Shown piece by piece: positions 1-10,537 of a stretch of 64,000 nt of DNA. Positions within the stretch are counted from its first letter, which is position 1, and every line of letters starts with the position of its first letter. This DNA is from Scleromitrula shiraiana (Eukaryota; Ascomycota; Leotiomycetes; Helotiales; Sclerotiniaceae), in contig JABELC010000005.1 in NCBI GenBank assembly GCA_028455995.1, forward strand, positions 124,001 to 188,000, written 5' to 3'. The position numbers and the translations under genes are program-made. Under the pieces are notes generated by a model. The model did not search any database, was not told the origin of the DNA, and saw nothing but the letters and a program-made list of their open reading frames with translations.

Positions 1-1444
1 GGAAGTATAAGAACAATTAGACATTCCCCATTGGATTCAGATACTCGAAGAACAATCATCTCGTTGATTATACTTTGAATTCCGAGTCTTTCAATACAAT
101 AATATTTATCGATACGTTCAAACAATCAATAACTAGAACATTTCCCCTCCAGCTCATTCAATTCAATTCTTCCACACCCGACTGCATATAAATCTAAGAC
201 ATCCGAAAGTATATCCATCGATCGATCGAAACCAAACCACCTCATTAATACATCCATCCATCCATATATTCCTTCAAACACAATAAATCAAGTCAAATCA
301 AATCAACAAACAAATGAAGAAACAAATCAATCCAGGAAGTACAATAACATCCAACCCATCCAACTTCATTGCCGATATTTCGTACATCCATGGCGCACTA
401 TATTGTACTGTATTGTACTGTACTGTACATCATCAATGTACGCAAGCAAGCAAATAGGCATTTTTGGCAGTCTTCCCGTCCGTACATACTGTGTACCTAG
501 ATCTTTTCGGATAAGAAGTGAAAAGGTCCGGTCGGTTGGCTTGCTTGCTATTGTCAAAGGATAAGCAAAAGGAAAGAATAAACCGATTTTTGTGCTACCA
601 TTTTACTTTTCTATACCCCAAGTAGATTAAGCAGTTGAGGACATATGATTAAATAGTAATTTAACTTCACTTATTAGGCTTATGAGAATAGAAGATCTAA
701 TTACTCGGGACTACCTATACTGTATATCTATCGTATCGAACTCTGGGAAAAAGCTAACTACGCTACTACTGTACCGGGACGTATTGCTTCCCTCTACTTC
801 TCGACCTTGATACATGTAGATTTGCTTGACTAATAATTTACTGTATCCGGTGCTTTGTTTTAAACTTCAATGACATGACAGGATATATCAATCGATAAAG
901 TAATTGATCTTCTTCGAAAAGTATATACCAAAACAATACTGCTGTCTCTACGAAGGTAATCAAACTCGGAATCAAAATACGCCTCCCACTCTGTGGCTTG
1001 TCTACCGAAATTGATACACATATATATACTCGGTTATTTTCCCGAATGAGCTTTCATCTCGGAATAATATATTTATCCATTCCGGACGACTTCTTGTTTT
1101 GATTTGTTTGTCAGTTTTATTAGGAATCTAAACAATGATATGAATTGTATAACTTTTCAGTAATATGATTCTTTACTTAAAATGATATATTTGAAAATCA
1201 TAAGTACTAATTAAAGATGAAGTTGGGGAAATTCCACCTCAAAACTCGTATTATATGGTATTCAAACACGGTATAAAACACTTGAACTTTCCCCCTTACT
1301 TTCCAAGTTTCCCTCCCTCCCTTCCACCATGAACTAATAAACTCAAACCAAACATGCAAATCAAACAACATACTTTCCAATTAAAAAAAACACATAAAAA
1401 ATACACTGGTATCAGCAGACCTACTAGCAACCAAACCAAAAAAA
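1..1444. other. gene-free upstream region of TERT
   Basis: No ORF with recognisable protein character is present. There is a short run of GTACT/GTATT repeats near 401-427 and otherwise AT-rich sequence. This stretch includes the likely promoter and 5' leader of the telomerase gene; I see no clear single TATA element that I would defend. Confidence 0.5.
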
Positions 1445-4400
1445 ATGCAAGGCAAAAGAAAAAGATCCAGATCCCGCACAGGTAAAAGTCCTACAAACAA
1501 CCACCACCAAAAGCGTCCAAGAGTTTCAGGTTCGGAAAACTTAAACTACCCCCAAAACAAGGATCCTCCCATAAAAGAAACCCTCCTAAACCAATATTAC
1601 CCCAAAGTATTGTATCTGCGCCAATACCTACTATCCAAGCTTCCTCGGTCATCAAAAGTGCGGAGGAAGAAAATCCTATTGGTGGGTGCGCGTGAGCATA
1701 GAATTTCCCCGGATTCTTCTAAGCCTCGGAACCTAGATGATGATAATGATGAGGAGGAGGAGGAGGAGGAGGAGGAGGATGATGCGGTAGAGGAAGATCG
1801 TCTGTTGGCGCGGTTTTTGGATTCGACGCTTATAGGTGTTTCGGGCGATGAGGGGACGGAGAGGGAGGATAGATGGAAAGAGTGGATTTCGCTTTCGCAG
1901 AGGGGGGGCGAGGATTCTATATCTATGGCTGGGAATTCGAATGGGGGTGGGTTGTTTTCTCAATCTGAGGTATGTATCGATAAATAATTCATCTGGAATG
2001 TTCGTGTCTTAGACGACTAATAATCACAGATTGTCGATTATTCAATTTGGTTGCTTTTTTCGAAATCAAATTTGACGAATGGTTGGTTGCAGCATTTACT
2101 TTGTCAGGGGTATCGGAAAGATGTTACTGCTCGTTCATCTGCTATACCGGGTGTTAGTTTGATTTATCCAAATAATCATGTTACTTCTATGAAAGCTTGG
2201 CCATGGCCTCATGTTCTTGGTTTATTGGGGAAGGCTGGAGACCATATCATGCGTGATTTGATTCTTGATTGTGGTATATTCTTGCCGATTGAAAGTGCCA
2301 ATGGTAGCTATTATCAATTGAGTGGTAAGTTTGATATTATCAAATAATTTTGTTTTCTAACTGATGTCAGTCAGGTCAACCTCTTGGTGAACCTCCAACT
2401 TTGTCAGTCTTTGGAAAGGTCAATCCAGCGGGTAAACATAATCAAAAAGAACAAACATGCCATGTTCGAACTCCAGTGGAAATCACTTTTGTTAGAAATC
2501 GAATGTTGTATGCAAGGGCTACCATGAATGCTCAAAATGAGGTTCAATTTGGTTTGAGGCATATTCGTACGTATCCTACACCAAGGCTCTATAACCAAAC
2601 TGACCTTGATAGATGTTCTCAATCGATATTCATTACCAAGCAATGTTGACCCATTGACCGATCAGCGCGAATTCCAATTAAAGCAAAATCTTGTACGCAT
2701 AATGATGTACATATTTCCACATCAATTCGATCTTCATAATGTTTTCACATCCACAGTTAATACTAGAGAAACTGTACAGCCATTTAAGGATTATACACTA
2801 CGAGAAGAAGAAATCAAAATGAAATATTGTCAAGATGAGAATATCAAAATTCCAAAGAGACTTCGTGGGAAAGCTAAAGATTTGGTACATAAGTTGCAAG
2901 TATTACATATGAGATGTTCTTACAACAAGTTGTTGGAACATTATTGCTCGGTTTGTTTTGCACTCCAGATCTTGAGAACAGAACTGACTTTGTTAGACTT
3001 CAAAGCATGACAGCAATGATGTTGAAGGTAGTCGGGATAATAATACCTTATCAGACTCGACACACTTTGAAACCCAAACTTCAAAAGATAGTCGTACATC
3101 TGAAGCCATTCCATCAAGCGTACCATCAATTCCTCCTCGGAAACAAACTTTAATGGATCATGCTACACCAACCAGCAATGTTTCTGCATTTTGTCGTGCT
3201 GTACTTAGAAATATTATTCCTCATGAATTTTGGGGTGTTGGAGATGTCCAATCACATAATGAGGGTATTTTTCATAGAAATGTGGATAGATTTATTGAAA
3301 TGAGAAGATATGAGGGATTATCACTTCATGAAGCTTCTCAGAATATCAAGGTAGGTTGTCAATTGTATGGAATAGTCTTTAAAAATGCTAACAACATTTA
3401 GATATCCGAGATTGAATGGCTAGGAACTCCAACTACCACCAACCAAAAGTTGTCACAGACCGATTTCAATAAACGTCGTGAAATATTTCTCGAGTTCTTA
3501 TATTATGTCTTCGATTCAATCATAATTCCCTTGATTAGAGCACATTTTCATGTCACTGAATCTAACATCCATCGTCAACGATTATTCTTCTTTCGTCATG
3601 ATGTTTGGAGATCATTAGCCGAACCAGCATTAGCCTCATTAAAATCAAAGATGTTTGAAGAAGTAAAATTAGAAGAGGCTCGAAAAATACTTGATTCAAG
3701 ACCATTAGGTTTTAGTCAAATTCGATTACTACCTAAGGAAACGGGTGTTCGACCTCTTATGAATTTAAAACGAAGACAAGTTAAGAAAGGCACCAAGATG
3801 CTAGGAAGTAGTATAAACAGAGTTTTATTACCCGTTCACAACATCCTAACTCATGAGAAGGTATATATCCTCATACAATATTCCTAACAAAAGCTAAAAG
3901 TTTGCAGAAAACCCACGCAAACACTCTCCAATCAACCCTATTCTCAGTCGGAGATCTCTACCCCAAAATCGCCCAATTCAAAGCCACCCTCAAATCCCCC
4001 CAAAAACCCCTCTACTTCGCAAAAGTAGACGTCCAATCCGCATTCGACACAATCCCCCAATCGGCTGTTATAAACCTCATGCACTCCATCCCCTCGGAAT
4101 CCGAATACCGGATCGCCAAACATGTGGAGATCAAACCAAAAGAGACAAATCTCAACATCAGCTCAAATATCAATAATCGTACTAATACAAATTCAAAAAA
4201 CATCCCCCATAAAATCAACAAAAACAAACCCATCCGCCGCTACAAATCCCTCGCCAAACCCCTCCACCACCTCCACACCTTCGACGAAGATCTCGCCTCC
4301 CACCTCGCGATCGGCAAGAAAAACACAGTGTTCGTAGAATCAATCGTAAATCAAATCTGGAACACGAAATCTCTAATGCGGTTGCTGGATGAACATATTA

Positions 4401-6331
4401 GTAGGAATATGGTGAAGATCGGTAAGAGGTTCTATAGACAGAAAGAGGGGATTCCGCAGGGGAGTGTGTTGAGTTCGCTGTTGTGTAATTATTTCTATGC
4501 GGATTTGGAAGATAGGTATCTCTCGTTTCTGCGGGATGGTGATGGTGATGGGGAGGAGGGGGAGGAGGAGGGTGGTGCGGATACGTTATTATTGAGATTA
4601 ATAGATGATTTCCTACTAATCACAACGAGCAAGAGTCATGCGAGGAGGTTTCTGGAGGTTATGCATAAGGGAGTCGAGGAGTATGGGGTGTGTGTTAATC
4701 CGGATAAGACATTGGTGAATTTCGAGGTTGTGATTGGGGGGAGGAAAGTAAGAAGATTGGTTGCGGGTGAGCGGGGTGCTGGGAATGGGAATGGGAATGG
4801 ATTTCCTTATTGTGGGAATCTGATTGACATGAAGACGTTGGATGTTTCGAGGGATAGGGGGAGGAAGAGAGATATGGGTGAGGTTCTTTCCTGGGTTTTC
4901 TTTCTTCCGACCGAGACTTCTCGCGTCTGTAAATGATAGCATCTATCATTCGTATACTAACTCTTGCATTATACAGATATCGCGGATTCACTTACAGTCG
5001 AGTATTCGAAAATCCCAGGCAAAACTTTCCATAGGAAGATGTTGAGTGAGTTGTCGCTTATTTCATGGCATATCATATCATATCATATCTCATCACAGCC
5101 CTATTACCTTCCTTCCACATATCATATCATATCATATCATATCATATCATATCATATCATATCATATCATATCATATCATATCATATCATATCATATCAT
5201 ATCATATCATATCAACTATTCTCCCCTTTATCCTCAACTTCCTTTTCTCAAAGTTGAAAGGAGTTAGAAGAGGGTTGGTTTATATAGATTTGGTTGTTTA
5301 TTTCAACCCCACCTCATCCCCTTATCATCCTCAAAACTCATCCCAATATAAACCCTCTCAAACATAACTCCTTCACATACGACCATAGATCAAGGAAAAT
5401 TGGGCATCCCGTCCGCTCTGCCATACACAAGCCTTGAATCGGTAGATTAGTAGTTGGGTGGGTGACCACCAGCGAATCCCTACTGTTGTATGTTTGCTTT
5501 TATTTCTTCTTTTTTTCTTCTTTTTTTTTTCTTCCGTTTATCATTATCATCAGCTCTGCTGTCTCATCTTTTTGTATGGAAGAGAGGTGGGAGGGAGTTC
5601 TATTTTCGATGTGTAAATCTAGGACTTTCATATGCTAGTTTTTTTCTACTATTGTTTTATTCGCACTTTTTATCCCCATTTCCCCTTTCCCCCTTTTCCC
5701 CCATTTCCTCCTCACCCCTCCTCTCACCCCCCTTCCCCAACCAACAAACTAACAAACCCCCCTTACAGATACATTCCACATCCAATCGTCCCCTCTCTAC
5801 TTCAGCCCCATGCTCAACACGCGCTCCACCATCCTCTCGAACCTGCGGCAATCATTCGAAGAATGCGCTCTCAAAATGTGCGCCTATATCAAGGCGCTCC
5901 CCGTGTCACGCAAACCGCGGGGGGGGATTGTGGAGGATGCGGTGAGGGGGGTGCTGCGGTTGGGGTGGGCAGGCCTCGCTCGTAATTATTTGGATGTGGA
6001 TATGGATATGGATAAAGATGAAGATAAAGATGAAAATGAAAATGATGGTGGTGGAAAAGAGGAGAGGGGTGGAAAGTGGGGAGATGGTAAAGGGGATAGT
6101 AGAGGTGGAAAGTGGGGAGATGGTAAAGGGGATAAAACAGAGGGTGAGGGTGATAGTGAGGGTGGAGACGATAATAAGGGGCAAGAAGAGAAGAGAAGAG
6201 AGAGAGGGAAAAAGATCACGAAAAATATGGTGATGCGGTTGGGGTATGAAGCTTTTTTGAAGGTTTTGAGGAGGAGACAGACGGGGTATAGGGGGGTTAT
6301 TTTGTGGTTGGAGGGGGAGTTGAGGGGGTGA
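1445..6331 (+). CDS. TERT: telomerase reverse transcriptase (nine exons)
   Basis: Catalytic subunit of telomerase, which copies its RNA template onto chromosome ends. Exon model by phase and splice sites: 1445-1969, 2030-2324, 2375-2566, 2613-2950, 2997-3350, 3402-3860, 3908-4877, 4977-5045, 5769-6331, giving 1254 aa. Visible motifs: the RNA-binding domain QFP region (YIFPHQFDLHNVFTS, about aa 370), motif T (HEFWGVGD), motifs 1/2 (RLLPKETGVRPLMNL, about aa 680), motif A with its catalytic Asp (FAKVDVQSAFDTIP, about aa 760), motif B' (EGIPQGSVLSSLL, about aa 900) and motif C with the Asp pair (RLIDDFLL, about aa 952). The C-terminal extension starts VEYSKIPGKTFHRKML. Length is normal for filamentous fungi. 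Oddities: an acidic run in exon 1 from a GAG microsatellite, an Asp/Glu/Gly-rich stretch just before motif C, and a long charged insert near the C-terminus. The last intron (5046-5768, 723 nt) is far longer than the other seven (46-99 nt). No frameshift was found; all three catalytic Asp residues are present. Confidence 0.93.
5120..5214. repeat. (ATATC)n array in last TERT intron
   Basis: About nineteen near-perfect copies of the pentamer ATATC/TATCA in tandem. A shorter, interrupted run lies just upstream at about 5068-5093. The array sits inside the 723-nt intron, 5' of the 5S rRNA gene. Confidence 0.9.
5347..5352 (+). promoter_or_regulatory. TATA-like element upstream of 5S rRNA
   Basis: TATAAA starts 28 bases before the 5S rRNA 5' end. 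Fungal 5S genes commonly use a TATA-like element near -28 in addition to internal control regions, so position and sequence fit. Assignment is by position only. Confidence 0.45.
5375..5493 (+). rRNA. 5S ribosomal RNA gene, inside a TERT intron
   Basis: The 119-nt segment has the fungal 5S layout: 5' ACATACGACCATAG, internal TCCCGTCCGCTC, the conserved internal promoter block around AGTAGTTGGGTGGGTGACC, and 3' TGTTGTATGT. Secondary structure is kept: 5375-5382 pairs with 5486-5493 (helix I). 5391-5395 (CAAGG) pairs with 5432-5436 (CCTTG). 5440-5445 (CGGTAG) pairs with 5480-5485 (CTACTG). Some stem bases differ from the Neurospora-type sequence as I recall it, yet both sides still pair, which argues for a functional copy. 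It is transcribed by RNA polymerase III and lies in the same direction as TERT. Filamentous ascomycetes carry dispersed 5S genes, so a single copy away from the rDNA is expected; the intronic location is not. Confidence 0.93.
5498..5516 (+). terminator. RNA polymerase III T-run terminator of 5S rRNA
   Basis: A TTTT run at 5498-5501 follows the 5S 3' end by four bases, with a backup run of seven T at 5510-5516. This is the standard pol III stop signal. Confidence 0.7.
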
Positions 6332-6926
6332 TTAATGCTGGTGGGGTGGTTTAGGGCGGGGAGAGAAAAGAAAAGAAAAGAAAAGAAAAGAAAAGAAAAG
6401 ATGGTTGGGCTATTGTGTTTATCTGTATTTACATCTGTGTGTACTGTACTGTACTATATGTTATAAGATACCCTGGAGGATGAAATAGATAGAAGAGAAA
6501 AAGAAATATCAAAACACGATGATACGATGTCCTTTATCAAATTTATTTATTCATCTACTTCTTTATTCTATTATCTATCCACCTACCTCTTCTTCCTCTA
6601 CGTCTCTCTATTTCTAGTAGAGGAATACTCCCTACCATGCTATGCTATGCTATCCCAATGTTATCCCAATGTAATCCACGCAACCCGCCTGTCCGTAAAC
6701 CCAAAACGCCATCCATTGCCAATATGCGGGTATGCAAATATGAAGGTATGCGCAGAAACAGCACACACCAACAAACGAGCGTAAAAGAATAATTTTTAAT
6801 CGCTCACACGCTCAAATGCCCGCCCGCTCGCTAAAAATGAAAAGGGAAAAACCACCGCAAAACTACTCAACTTTCCCTTTTCTACACCCCATCTTCCCTC
6901 TTACCCCCTTCCTTCCTGGCTCCACC
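6332..6926. other. TERT / Bem46 convergent intergenic region
   Basis: Contains an (AAAAG)n array at about 6364-6401 and a short GTACT run near 6440. The two flanking genes converge here, so it should hold both 3' ends. No credible gene was seen. Confidence 0.6.
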
Positions 6927-8808
6927 TCACCTCTTCTCCCCCACCTCCGCCCTCCCCTCCGAAAACCCTCTTTTTTCTTTCACCCAATCATTACCACTCC
7001 CACTCCCATTCCCAGCCCCTAAATCTAAATTACTAACAAAATCCGCAATCGCCTCAAAATACCCAATCTCAACGACACTCGAATTATGATCGCCACCCGG
7101 AAGTGGTTTCCAGATTTTTGTGGGCGAGGCACAGATTTCGAAGAGGCGGCGCATGTGGGAGGGACTATTTGTTGCGGGGGGTGGTTGGTTAGTTGGGTTG
7201 TTGGTATGTGTGTGGGTAATAGGGGGGAAAGAAGGGAGAAGGGGGGTAAATGGTCAGACTGCTATCATGTGATATTTCTAATTTTTGAAATCAGCACCCC
7301 GAGGGGGTGATCATGTTTTGTGGATGGAAATTGTAGTCATCATTCCATTTTTCTTTATATAAAAAAAAGATTTGATTTGATTGTATTTTGTTTGAAGTGA
7401 AAGGAAAGATAAAGTAAGAAAAGGATAAGAACTTACGGGACTATTTCATCCAGAAGACCACTTATGAATAAGATTGGTACTTCTGTTATTGAGGGTAGAT
7501 ATGTATCTGATGCCCATATTTGATTACATAGATATGTTAGATATCTTGCTGGTGGGATGATACTATGTATTTGTTAGATCATATATTTCAGAGGTTGAAA
7601 GAGAGTGGTAAGACAGAAAAGAAGTCAACGGGCAAGAAAGAGAGAGTAACTCACGAAGGTATCAACTTCCTCATACTCAAAAAAGTATTTTCCAATACCA
7701 AACCCACCAATCTCTTATCATTCTGATTCTTAGCAACCAATTGAATAGCAACTGCCCCTCCTAAACTCTGTCCATAAATAACAATATCATTATCCCTAGT
7801 CTCAGCTCTATCCCTCAAATAATCAAATCCAGTCTGAGCATCAATCATCAAGCCTTTTTCATCCGGGCTACCAGTACTTAACCCATATCCTCTATATTCC
7901 AACATCAAAACACTACAACCTACTATATTCACGAAACGTCTTGCAATCGGTATACGATGTCCGATATTTCCTGCATTTCCGTGGAACATAAGAATGGTGA
8001 CATTTTTGCTTTTGAATCTTGTAGATGAGGATGAGGATGTGGATGTGGAGGTTGAAAAGTTTTTCCTTCGACTTTGATTCGGACTTCGGATGTAAAATGC
8101 GGATAGCTTTTCTCCGTCTGGAGTGGGGATCATTAATTCTTCGAAATCATGGATCCCAAATTCGGAGGGTCGTGGTACTTGTGTTCTTGCTAGGTTGGGG
8201 ATTGAACTTGGGTATATTAGGGATCTAATAGAAGGGGTGTTGGATTAGTTTTTGGTTCTTTTGTATCTTATATTGGGACTTTAATTGACTTGGATTTGAC
8301 TGAATTTTTAGATTGAATTGGTCTGTATTGGAGAAGAATTGAAGATAATAAGAGAGGAAATAAGGGCAGATGAACAGTAACGCGATTGATGCGGTGATTG
8401 TGTATGCGCGTGTGTATGTATGTGTATGTGTGTATATGCGTGTAGATATATGAATGCGAACCCTCAAAATGTCAACTTACTTCTGTTTAAAATAGAGAAG
8501 AGAACTCAATAAAACTGCTATACCCTAAAACCAAAACAGTTGTAAGTAAAATGATTTTATATCCCATGCGCAACACATCTTAATATCCTCTCCTGTCTTC
8601 TCTTCTTGATCTGCTCTTCTTGATCCCCTCCTTCTCCCCCTTCCCCATTCTTCATCCAATCGTACTGGAACTGTAAAGGAAAGACAATAAATAAAGGAAA
8701 TTATACCGAAGACACAAGAACCGGGAATTTAAGGTAACTTGCTAGAGAACTTGTAACAGTAGTTACCTGTTCAATATATCTTCCACCTGAGGTATCTTGC
8801 GTCGACAT
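6927..8808 (-). CDS. Bem46/ABHD13-family alpha/beta hydrolase
   Basis: Five exons on the minus strand: 8808-8707, 8524-8481, 8224-7655, 7562-7437, 7164-6927, giving 359 aa with all phases consistent. A hydrophobic N-terminal anchor (SSGIAVLLSSLLYF, about aa 33-46) suggests membrane attachment. The hydrolase domain follows: PRPSEFGIHDFEEL, the oxyanion region FHGNAGNIGHR, the nucleophile elbow YGQSLGG (Ser), a late Asp in FISGLLDEIVPPSHM, and His in PLPGGDHNSS. These fit the Bem46/ABHD13 family, implicated in cell polarity in yeasts and filamentous fungi; the natural substrate is not known to me. The C-terminus becomes Gly/Ser-rich after about aa 325. The start is the first ATG that leads into the anchor; no disruption seen. 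Confidence 0.88.
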
Positions 8809-9184
8809 CTTCTCGCGAAGATGGGGGTTAAGTAGATGATCGAATGATTGAAGTGTCGAATTATCTTTTACGTAGTGATACTGATGAATTAATAGCTGTA
8901 TGGGTGTTCGATGGAAAAGATCGTTGGTGTGTTGAGACGTAGGAGAGTTGTAGTTGTTGTTGTTGCTATGGTATTTGGTTTGGATCCTTTGAATCCAAAT
9001 AATTATATGCATGTAAAGTAATGCCCTTATCAAAAGTGAGGTTGCAATCCCCGGACGCCGACACTATTGAAACATCTCGGTTAATCCTAAATATCTATAA
9101 TTTTAGGATTATAGCCATATAAATTTTACCAAAATAGGTAATAATTAAAAATAATTTACCTTTCTCTATATTTATTAAATCAAT
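8809..9184. other. Bem46 upstream region
   Basis: This stretch holds the Bem46 5' side and an AT-rich segment before the decayed regulator. No gene or RNA recognised. Confidence 0.5.
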
Positions 9185-10150
9185 ATGCTAGTGAATATGA
9201 TCCCCTGCAGCCTTGAAACCGGCAACTTAACTAATTCCGCTATCCGTTCTCAGTCAGAGCCTCCCTCTCCCAGTAGGCCGTCCGAGTCTGGAGCCACGCA
9301 AATACAAGATCGTGTCAATCACCTTGAGGAACTTGTGTTGGATCTTATGCAGAAAGGTCAAACTATTCCGATTTCTACAGCATCACCTCCTAGAGCCGTC
9401 TCGTTTCCAGCACCAGTATGCTAGCTCCCGACTTACCTGTCTGAAAGCTGCCATGATGGTTCTGGAATTCCAGCATCTTATTGACGAGGAAACTCAAGTA
9501 GATGGTCTTCTTTATCAAGATCGCTGGAGAGTTTCTTCAACGTTTGTTAATGACTTTCTTCTTGCAACTAGTATCTATGCTTCTATCTCCGGTCCTGTAA
9601 TAACGAGGCTGAAGAACAAAATGAAGATTTGGAACTCGTGGATAATACTTCGATGGAGAAGGAAAGGGAACTTTTGAGACATCCCATGTCATATGGAGTC
9701 GACAATGTACTGCTTCTAAGGAGGCTCGTAAAGCTGCCGCAGCTATACGATACGTATAAGGTGACTCCGTAATCTTATCAGGGTCGGAATTTACCGAAGA
9801 ACTTATATTTGGACCTTCTTATATTACCAATACTTCATACTTTCCTGGTAGGTACAATTCTGCTATTCATATTCTCTCAGAATACGGATCCACAGAAAAT
9901 ACCGGCTAATTATGGATAGGATTTTCTGACTTAATGCCAGAATATGACTTTTCCAACCTGGAAACAGAGCGATTAGATGAGAGCACATGGTGACATAGAA
10001 GAACATCGGACTCAAATAGTAACGCTGAACAGTACTCCGAAGGGAATGGGTTGCAAAATATGGATATGGCCTCGTATATCCTTACATCATTGTCAACCGA
10101 AACTCACCTTGGTGGTAGTTCAGTCCAAACCCATACAATGGAATGGTTAA
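9185..10150 (+). pseudogene. decayed Zn(II)2Cys6 transcription factor remnant
   Basis: Pieces typical of fungal Zn-cluster regulators appear in different frames. A linker/coiled-coil piece (RVNHLEELVLDLM) starts near 9313. A C-terminal-region piece at about 9410-9560 (LTCLKAAMMVLEFQHLIDEE, LYQDRWRVSSTFVNDFLLAT) resembles the conserved downstream part of this family. Near 9690 there is SKEARKAAAAIRY in another frame. No Zn cluster is visible, and the large middle region that normally separates linker and C-terminal part is missing, so there is an internal deletion plus frameshifts and stops. The family normally exceeds 600 aa. It lies next to a decayed MFS gene on the same strand, consistent with loss of a small co-regulated locus. 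The 3' limit is approximate. Confidence 0.62.
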
Positions 10151-10465
10151 TATTAGGATGCTTCCCATAATCTTTGATGAGCATCGTGCTTAGTGTTCAC
10201 CAGAAATTTCCCTTTTTGGGGGGCATGGAGAGATGCTGATTGACAGACTTTGCTCACAATCTCTGTCAAGATCTCCGTCAAGGCCTCTGGTACGCCGCGG
10301 AGGTGTGAACAGTCTCCGCGCTTAATTTCGATCGATATATATTGATTCCCTACATCATTTCATACCTTCCACTCCCATACCTAATTCGCTGCATTAGTTT
10401 TACCAAAAATATGTGTATCAACTCTCTTATATTCCACCCAATTCATCTGTTGCAGAATTCAAATC
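10151..10465. other. spacer between two pseudogenes
   Basis: Short stretch with no coding signal. It could contain the former promoter of the MFS gene. Confidence 0.4.
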
Positions 10466-10537
10466 TTGTCAGCCTTGGAGTATATCCCCGATTGTAACAG
10501 TCTATTATTTAAGCATCCATCAGAATCATACTTCACC

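Noticed and set aside
2951..2996. Reading through as coding sequence in TERT exon 4
   Set aside because: The read-through frame hits a stop after DFKA, whereas a 46-nt GT-AG intron with a CTGAC branch site restores the frame into motif T.
5120..5214. CRISPR-like repeat array
   Set aside because: Simple contiguous pentamer array without spacers, in a eukaryotic intron.
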